A stretch of 64,000 bases of DNA, from positions 12,474,501-12,538,500 of the forward strand of contig JAUCBN010000035.1 in assembly GCA_035048815.1 (NCBI GenBank). Direction: 5' to 3'. Shown here one piece after another: positions 56,775 through 64,000 of the stretch. Numbering within the stretch: position 1 is the first letter of the stretch; the number at the start of each line of letters is the position of its first letter. The stretch comes from Abelmoschus esculentus. Lineage: Eukaryota > Streptophyta > Magnoliopsida > Malvales > Malvaceae. The notes beneath the pieces are model-generated. The model was not told the origin of the DNA. It saw only the letters and a program-made list of their open reading frames with translations, and ran no database searches. The position numbers were made by a program, and so were the translations under genes.

Positions 56775-57752
56775 TTATCTTTCCAATGCATGCTGAATCG
56801 CATCAATCAGATATCGGAAGCTCGAGATATGACAAAATTACTAAAGACTATGCAGGCTAAAATTTTAAACCAAAAAGTTCCAACAACTCTTTGAAGGAGA
56901 CACCATTCAACCGCACGGTTAAGGAGGGAGACACCACCAATTGAACAGACACCAAGGCCACTATTCAGCCACCTTTTCAAAGGGAAATGTCCCTTGGCCA
57001 CTGATATACTCCAACTCTACTTGTATCTTACTCGAAATTGGCAAACAAGTGGACCATCATGAATCTGCCCAATGAAGAGTGTTATCTCTTTGTTTTGGTT
57101 CCCAAACATGTTTCCCTCCATCGTTGGTCAGTTGCGTCTCTTTGGGAGGAACATGTCCTTCCATGGTTGAGCTGAAAGTTGTAGGGTGAGCTAAGATGAG
57201 CTGGATGAACTAAGGTTGAGCTGAGCTAGCTAAATGATTTAGCTAGATGAAAGTTCACCATCTAGCTGAACGGCTAACCCCTTAGCTGAGTGAATTGATC
57301 CTTAGGGCCATAATACTCTCCTTAATCCATAAGAGTATATAGGAGCTGATCCGAATCCCAAATGAAGGGAAATTCTCCATTTGTCGTTTTGAGCTCGTTT
57401 TGAATTCGTGAGCTAGAACGAAGCTATCTTCCACTTCATTGCGCTGCCTAGGATGTTTAGTACATTTAGGTGTTGATCAGAAGCTGGTAAGTGCCTCAAA
57501 CAATGATTCTTTGTTTTTAGCTCAAATGGTGCATTTGAGCTAAAAAATAGATGGTCAATAGTCCCTTAAGCTGTGTTTAACATAACCAGCAAAGAAACAA
57601 CTTAAACTAATAAGTATGATGTTAATAAACATGTGTTGAATATTAATTATGCATAATATAAGCTAAATAAAGATGTGGTTCAATACTAATTACTAAGTTA
57701 TCAGTAGTAATAGAAGGAAATAAACATTATAGGTATATAATATGAGATAGCA
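56775..57752. repeat. Rearranged E/B-type LTR pieces
   Basis: The first ~228 bases copy about 41868-42095 (plus-oriented LTR), ending GGCCAC. They are followed by 15 or so bases of a B LTR start (TGATATACTCCAACTC), which jumps to the later part of a B LTR (equivalent to about 47228 onward). It contains GAGCT words and is truncated at about 57752 by satellite. This preserves the border at 42095/42096. Confidence 0.75.
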
Positions 57753-58173
57753 AGTCATAGTCAACTATCCCTCTCTTTGAGCGTATACTGTGATGGCGAA
57801 CGGTCCTTCTCTTTGAGCGTATGTCACGATGAAAGACCCCTCTCTTCGAGTTCATGTCATAATGAATGGCCCCTCTCATTGAGCGAATGTCGCGGTGAAT
57901 GACCCCTCTCGTTAAGTGTATGTCATAATGAACGGTTCCTCTCTTTGAGAGTATGCCGTGATGGACGACCCTTTTCTTTGAGCACGTGTCGCGATGAATG
58001 AACCCTCTCTTCGATTGCATGTCATGGTGAATGGTCTCTCTCTTTGAGCGTATACCGTGATGGACAACTTCTCTCTTTGTGCGTATGTCGCGATGAATGA
58101 CCCCTCTCTTCGAGTGCATGTTATAATAAATCATCACTTTCTTAGACCGTATACCGTGATGGACGACCATTCT
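57753..58173. repeat. 99-bp satellite, block 10
   Basis: A short array ending GACGACCATTCT before an E-type LTR start, as in block 6. It has the usual S1-S2-S3 subunits. Confidence 0.92.
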
Positions 58174-58567
58174 TGATGTGTGCCAATCTTGTTGATGATG
58201 CTGAGTGGCACACTTTGATTGTTGGACCTAGGAAGGAAGCAAGTCTCTCGCAATAATTGACTGTAAAATGAAGAATTAAGGATAAAGGATGAAAGGAATA
58301 AGTAGAATTAATAAAATGAATAGTTTAGGTACTGATTTGGAAGCGGAAGGATGTTTGGTGTTGGTGAGGGTGAATGGATGTTTAGGACGTTTTGTGGTGA
58401 TGACAAAGGATTGGAATGATGTATAGAATGAGAAGATATGTAATGAATGGTGAAATGAAAATAGTATCTTAAAGATACTCAAGGAAGAAACTAGGTTATA
58501 GAAAACCTAACCCTGAACCTTATATTGATATTTAAGGGGTGGTGATAAACAGACTTTGACCCTTTAC
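58174..58567 (-). repeat. E-type LTR start fragment
   Basis: It begins TGATGTGTGCC and matches 48585 onward for about 390 bases. It is broken at GACCCTTTACTCC, where a gag fragment in plus orientation begins. Confidence 0.78.
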
Positions 58568-58675
58568 TCCTAATGACCGAGCCAGACCATCAAAGAATAT
58601 CAAACCCATCGTTGAAACCAGCAAGGGAAAGAGTCCAGCCATGCCAAATCGATCCCGTGATGTACAATGCTCCAA
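58568..58675 (+). pseudogene. gag fragment, plus strand (pre-zinc-knuckle)
   Basis: The plus strand reads SKNIKPIVETSKGKSP and then NRSRDVQCSK, the residues that precede and begin the CCHC knuckle in CRM-like Gag. It is cut right after the first knuckle cysteine and joined to a Gag piece on the opposite strand at about 58675. Confidence 0.6.
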
Positions 58676-58967
58676 AGACTCAGGGTGCACCTTTCCTTCT
58701 GAGTTGCTTCTCCACCTTCATGGCCATATGAACTATGTCTTCTATTTCCACGTAATGTTGCAACTCAACAATGGCTACAATTTTAGGATCAAGACCAGAT
58801 AGAAACCTTGCCATAGTGGCTTCTCGATCCTCATCAATGTTGGCTCGGATCATGGCTACTTCCACGTCTTTATAATAATCCTCAACACAACGATTGCCTT
58901 GTGTAAGGTTTTGAAGCTTGTTAAACAACTCTCTATGGTAGTGAGTTGGAATGAAAGCTCTGATGCC
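58676..58967 (-). pseudogene. gag fragment, minus strand
   Basis: About 95 residues of CRM-like Gag: IPTHYHRELFNKLQNL, EDREATMARFLSGLDPK and VELQHYVEIEDIVHMAMKVE. It is broken at both ends. Upstream (toward 58967) the frame meets TGGCATCAGAGC and non-coding leader, so the N-terminal half of Gag is missing. It belongs to the C-type element whose LTR is at 59659-61459. Confidence 0.8.
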
Positions 58968-59658
58968 ACTTATCACGGGGTCAGAGTTTTCGCGCAGGGA
59001 CTTTTACCCGTGCGGCACCTCGGGTCTCTCGCATACCCGAGGATCAGCCTTAACGATCTCCGATGCTTACTGGTTTCGCCCTCCGATGAGCTCATTAGGG
59101 AAGCAAGGACAGCTCCCGACCAGTGTGGTGTACGATCAGCGCGCCCATCCCAGATGGGACGGCTGCTCGGCACGTATTACACCGTTAATGCTATCCCGCT
59201 CCCAAGCTTTACGCACCACCAAAAAGCATCTCGCTCGGTTCCGCGTAGTCATGACCTACAGCCTGTGACATTCTCCTCCACCCAATTCATGCACGCCCTC
59301 GTGTATGGGGAGGAAACTCTTTCTCTCTCTTTAAACGTGCCAGGAACTAGTGTGCAATTCTCCCAAACTGGCCCACTAACCTGGGGCCGCCCTCCTTAGG
59401 CACAAGTCTCTCTGCAATCACCTCATGGCCACCTGCCACTTTACTGAGGTGTCCCATTGCAGTTCACCCAACCGGAGAACTTTTGCTAAGGCTTCCTGTC
59501 TACCCGTCCTCATCACAATCTCTTTCTAGAGGACCCACTCGCAAACACCCTCTTCTCTTGGGGTGCGAGCTAACACGCTCGTCCACATGACTCGCTCCGC
59601 AGCACATGGGGTGCTTGGTGAACCCACAGCTAGCACACAGCCTCGCTCTGATACCAAT
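58968..59658 (-). promoter_or_regulatory. GC-rich leader and primer site of family C element
   Basis: The primer site at 59645-59656 reads TGGTATCAGAGC on the minus strand, an exact initiator tRNA-Met type, two bases from the LTR. The ~680-base leader is visibly richer in G and C than the rest of the window. It contains perfect inverted repeats CCTCGGGT/ACCCGAGG (59018-59025 and 59035-59042) and CCCATC/GATGGG (59144-59149 and 59153-59158), so it is likely structured RNA. Frames of 105-166 codons cross it on the plus strand but have no recognised domain. Confidence 0.7.
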
Positions 59659-61459
59659 TGATATGAATCCGGTTGCGGAATATCCGAATTTGTATATGTT
59701 ATTGCCCGATTATGATTCTAGTAAGTAATTGATATGATTACAAGATGATACGATAATGGAATGATGATAAGTTGATTGTTGTGTTAAGGATGAAGTATGA
59801 AAAATATGGATGTATGGGTGATGGAAATGAAAATATGAAATGTAATTGATGGTGCGGTGTAAACAAAGGAGGAACCAACACTAAAAAGTGAAGACCCGTT
59901 CCTTAAGAGTTTTTAAACCGTGACTTGGGTGAAAGGCTAATGGATTGCGACCCTCTAGTTATATGAACTAGGAACCAACAATATAAAAAAAATGAAAAGG
60001 GATTAATGCCACAAGAACAATCTTACAAGCCGATAAAGTTCAAAAAGAACTATAAAAGAGAACACTTTCAAAGTTTAATATATGCCAAAAGTTGTTCCTT
60101 TTACAATGAAATGAGTGCCTATTTATAGGTGTAAGACAACAACAAATTGATTAGCCTAGACAAAGATTAAAGACTCATTATTTTGGTGTTAAAGGCCTAT
60201 TAATTTGTAGGTTATCCTATCTCCAATTGACAGCCAAAAAGGTTTGATCTAACAAGGATGAATATGGACATTCGTAAGATGAATGTAGACATACATATCA
60301 TCCACATGGAGAAACTCTTGGGCTAATGAACTTGATTAAGTTGTCATTCATCCTCCTTTAATGGGCTGTTGATAAAGCATTGAATTCAGCAATTGAAATG
60401 CCTCTTGAATTTGTTGAACACGCATCTTGTGACTATTCCCGTACTGAATTTCCAGTATGCACTGTCTTCACTAATTTAATCATATCTTAAGCTCCTGATA
60501 TCGGATTGAGGTGATTAAAAGTGCGTTGGAAAGATAAAAATAGAGGAATAAGTTTGAAGAAGATCTCAAGACTCAAATATGCTCGTATCCAATCCAAAAA
60601 AGGCGAACAAGTTGACTGATATTCCTTGAACTCCCTCCTTAAGTGTTGCTTTAATTCTTGCCTTTACTCTCCCTTAAGTGCTGATAATGAAGGCTTTCAT
60701 TGCATGTCTTCTCTGTTAAAAACTGATAAGCTTTATGGAGGATTAAGTAGCTCTTAAGTAGTCCTTAAGTGCCTCTTTAAGTGGTGTATTTAGGAGCTCT
60801 TCAATGCATTATTTTCTTGCTGAAACTGAAAGCCTTTAAGTGGTGTGTAAATCTCCCTTGAATGTCTTGAAACTGATCAGCCATCATGGTGTCTTCAAGT
60901 GTCTTTAATTGGTAGTAAATGACTTGTCATTCTTGTAGAAAATGATCAGCCATTTGATCCCAAATGAATACCCTAGATGAAAATATAAGCAACCATTACA
61001 TAACAACTTTATTCAATATAATAAAAGTGAATGCATGAAACATATTTAATGAGCTAGTTTAATTAATGAAACTAGTTACATTGAATGGTCTAGTTTAATT
61101 AATTAATCCACACACTAAATGAACTCATAAGCATAAGAAAACTAACATGCTTTAAGTGAACTATCATGCATTAATTAAACTAATGAACTTAATTGAACTA
61201 ACATGCTTAAATGAATATCAAGCATTATTTATTCATGCACACATGCTGAAATTAAATTTAAAAAACTTAAGAAAGAACTCATGCAAACTCATGCACAAGT
61301 AGGAGGCTGTATTGTTCCAACATAGTTGGTGTTGCATTCTCTAATTTCCAGCCTTGAATAAATAGATTTCCCATGGCCTCTTGAAATTTCTTGGTTTTAG
61401 CACGAGTCATAGGTCCAATAAGAAATTCTTCTGATTCATTATTGGTTGTGATCGTATCA
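59659..61459 (-). repeat. 5' LTR of family C element (1801 bp)
   Basis: The ends are TGATATGAATCC and GATCGTATCA, an inverted TGATA/TATCA pair. The minus strand of 61279-61459 encodes a tail with FLIGPMTRAKTKKFQEAMGN, the LTR-borne end of a CRM-like polyprotein. It differs from A, K and B LTRs in having no obvious GAGCT cluster. The flanking AGCCC (61460-61464) should be the target duplication, but the other side is lost. Confidence 0.85.
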
Positions 61460-63413
61460 AGCCCCCAATCAGTCGACAATGGCAGTGATACCAAGTAGAA
61501 ATACAGGTCTTGGAAGCAACCCTCGATCCTTAATGTCAAAAGCTTGAAAAAAAAGAGTAAAATAGAGCAAGTAATAATATTTCGAGATATGAGATCATCC
61601 AAGGAAACGTAAGAAAAAGAGTTGTTACTTCAAAAAATTGTTTGGTTGATGATAATACACCACAGATGGTTTTAGAAAATTCCCACTAAAAGGGTGGTAT
61701 ATTTATGAATTTAGAAAAGCATACACCATGAAAGGTGTTGGAAAGAACCCGTGGAAGGGTTGGTAGACACATAACAAAAACAATCATAATGGGAATAAAT
61801 TGATAATACCATTGTAGAGAATATACTAATTTCGAGGAAACAAACATCAATAATACAGGTAGTAAAACTTTTGGAAGTAGAGGTCTTACCGAGTAAGAGA
61901 GATTACCAAAGACCAAATGAGAGGCAAGACACCAATCTTGAAGAAAGATCAGAGGGAAAGCCGTGGAAAAAATAGAATCAAAATTAGTAAACCGAGGATA
62001 AAAGGGAGGAACATGACATAAAGAATAGGGTAAAAGGTGTACATAGCATTTAAGAAAACATGGAACAAGAGAAGACTCAATGAAAAAGAGCCAAACGAAA
62101 CCTTTTGTGCAAACATGGAGCAAAGGGAAGCCGAATGTGTTATATTTGGTGCAAACATGGAGCAAAACGAAACCTTGTGGAGATAGTAAGCTTATCAAGG
62201 AAGCCAAACCAGATCCTTGTTCACGCCTTATACACTCTAACTGGAGTGTTGAGCCATGCTGTCAAAACATCATGGCATTAGGGAAAGAAACAACAGGGCC
62301 TGTAGTATCGACCATAGTTGTTGCTTTTTGCCACACAAGGGAAATAAAGGAAGATAGAAAAAGCACTAACAAAACGTGATTGGAATACATTCAAGGAATC
62401 GTGAAAAGAAGGGTAACAATTAAACAAGAATGTTTGGTTGATGATAATACACCATAGATTGTGTTGGATAAATCCCTTAAAAAGAATGGTATAAACATGA
62501 AGTTAACAGGGAAAATAAGATAAACATGATATAAACAAGAGAGAGAAACCAATAAGCGATCGTTACCAACCTAGTTGGATTGACAGTATAGAGTCGTAGG
62601 AGATTTAGATAGTGCAACCTGTTTGAGGATATTACACCATGAAAGGTGTTGGATGGATCCCTAGTTAAGGGTGGTATATTCAATAAATTAAACAAGGTGT
62701 TATAAAACAGATAATAGTCCAAAATGTACAGAAAGGAGAAACATGATCTAAAAAGAATTAAGCTGAATTGAGGTATGTAAATAGAAAATAAATACATATA
62801 GTAGTAAAAACTTATGTTCAAACCGAAATAATTTACCTGTCGATGGAGACAGAGCCAGCAAAACCACGTCCAGTTTCAGTCATCGCTAGAGAAAAAAGAC
62901 ACGAATTGAAAGTACGTATTCTTGGAGTAGGTTTTGATTGCTTGAATCTGCCAAAACTGAACCAATTCAACAAGAGATGGGACTGGATCGAAAAAGATCC
63001 AATCAGGACTTGTGAATGTGATTGAGTCCTTTATCTCGGTTCTTCCAAAACGGAACAGACCAGAAAATCTGTCAAGATTATAGAGACGTGGACATACACA
63101 CCAATGCACTATGCGATCAACCTGGAGGCGGTTGTTGCGCGACAAAACGTAAACCTGTTGAGAAATACATGCCAGAACAACGTGTTGAAGACAAGGTTCA
63201 ACGTCGGTAAATTGTTCATGGTTAAGTGTAGAAGAATGTGTCGCCAAAACAAAAACACCAAACTCATAGGTGTGATGGAGAGAGATCCATAACAGACATA
63301 CGAGCATGGATCGTTGATAAAGAAAACCAACAAAACCCCTTGTAAAGAAAAACCAAAAGCCATAAAATCTAACACGCAAAAACCTGGGACATTTGTTTAA
63401 AAAGAAGCTAACC
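61460..63413. other. Unassigned sequence with dispersed short repeats
   Basis: No known domain is recognised. Four degenerate ~60-base repeats with ATACACCA...GGTGTTGGA...AGGGTGGTAT cores lie near 61645-61705, 61720-61780, 62440-62500 and 62630-62690. A second pair, GCAAACATGGAGCAAA, is at about 62109 and 62152. The longest frames are minus-strand 173 codons (61686-62207) and 167 codons (62876-63379). Both lack recognisable motifs and are rich in hydrophobic residues typical of chance frames in T-rich DNA. This may be the original host sequence of the C element or another unrecognised element. Confidence 0.5.
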
Positions 63414-63685
63414 TAGAGATGTAGATATGTTGGACCGATAGTCAACCCATAATCTTGTTTGTAACCATGTCGTATGATCGGAGAATCGCTGAGATCGACA
63501 AAAATGATCTCCTGGAGATGTAGATATGTAGGACCGATAGACAATCCGTAATCTTGTTTAGTATCAATGAAAACGATCTCCTGGAGACGTAGATATGTTG
63601 AACCGATAGCCAATCCAAAATCTTGTACATAACTATGTCGTGTGATCGGAGTATCGATGAGATCGGCACAGGCGACCTCCTGTAG
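63414..63685. repeat. Three-copy tandem repeat
   Basis: Three copies of a unit with GTAGATATGT, GACCGATAG and ATCTTGTTT start at about 63417, 63516 and 63587. Copies 1 and 3 are about 95-100 bases; copy 2 lacks the ~28-base part with GATCGGAG. CTCCTGGAGA separates them. Function unknown. Confidence 0.7.
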
Positions 63686-64000
63686 ACTAAAAAAATCAAT
63701 AAAGTTGTTTCAGAACCCAAATATAAATTTCCGATCTAAGGGCCACATAAAATAGAGAACCAAAGTTGTGGTTCCATATGAAAAATAATGGATGGAGTTC
63801 ATGGGAATTAAGGAATGATAATAATAAAAAGATTAAGGGGAACAACAAGGTTCTGTTCATGCCGAAGTAAAATTCTATCCAAGAATGCTTACTAAAATAA
63901 ATAACAAATACTTGTAAAATAGAAGAAGTCTGGTTAGGTTGAGACAATACTGAGGCATACAGCATCGGATTGCAACTTGCTTGATTCGCCTCTGCAACTA
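63686..64000. other. Unassigned right end
   Basis: No gene, repeat or known element is recognised in these last ~315 bases. An 89-codon minus-strand frame (63696-63965) has no motif. Confidence 0.4.

Noticed and set aside
58899..59399. 166-codon plus-strand frame in the GC-rich block
   Set aside because: It crosses a Gag fragment (antisense) and the element leader; no domain was recognised and the high GC content alone can keep frames open.
59020..59650. rDNA or organellar origin of the GC-rich block
   Set aside because: It lies exactly between gag and a tRNA-Met primer site next to an LTR, which fits a retrotransposon leader; no rRNA motif was recognised.
62876..63379. 167-codon minus-strand frame as a host gene
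   Set aside because: No motif, start context or intron structure could be supported; overlapping frames on both strands are equally open.

Overview
The window is plant nuclear repeat DNA, most likely (peri)centromeric heterochromatin. I see no ordinary host gene, rRNA or tRNA. The evidence for a plant is three kinds of plant-type Ty3/gypsy retroelement (a CRM-like chromovirus group, an Athila-like element with an env-like ORF, and a gypsy deletion derivative), a plant L1-type LINE carrying an RNase H domain, and a probable non-autonomous hAT element. I cannot name the species. The Athila-like element weakly suggests a eudicot.

Three components dominate. (1) A tandem repeat with a 99-bp period made of three related 33-bp subunits occupies about a quarter of the window, in blocks at 4853-5571, 8260-15053 (split by a 932-bp hAT-like element at 12927-13858), 15635-16121, 34509-34967, 36640-40920, 47829-48584, 49604-50153, 52579-53529, 54365-56774 and 57753-58173. 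(2) CRM-like elements and LTR pieces of several families, here called A, K, B, C and E: A (1-4456, minus, cut by the window edge), K (24257-32471, minus, intact), B (5572-8259, 16122-18142, 42096-47828), C (4742-4852, 15054-15634, 53530-54364, 58676-61459) and E/B-like LTRs (34968-36639, 40921-42095, 48585-49603, 56775-57752, 58174-58567). (3) An Athila-like element (18143-34508, plus), which holds K and an internally deleted gypsy copy (21587-22868) as nested insertions.

Element K is the best-supported element. Its two 1554-bp LTRs looked identical wherever I compared them. It has a perfect 5-bp target duplication (GCTTG), a PBS, a PPT and one uninterrupted 1535-codon gag-pol frame from the first ATG, so it is young and possibly autonomous. 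Its last ~62 codons lie inside the 3' LTR and its polypurine tract is itself coding. Family B keeps matching LTR ends, PBS, PPT and a leader hairpin, but carries only gag and protease; the same RT/integrase-less structure is seen in more than one copy. The Athila-like element likewise has gag, protease and an env-like ORF but no RT or integrase. All other elements are decayed.

Several satellite/LTR junctions recur at distant positions (4852 and 54364; 48584 and 58173; 42095 and about 57002). Much of the window therefore grew by duplicating composite satellite-plus-LTR blocks, as well as by new insertions. The right end (61460-64000) is unassigned sequence with short degenerate repeats. All statements rest on reading the sequence by eye; clade names come from recalled family knowledge, not searches.
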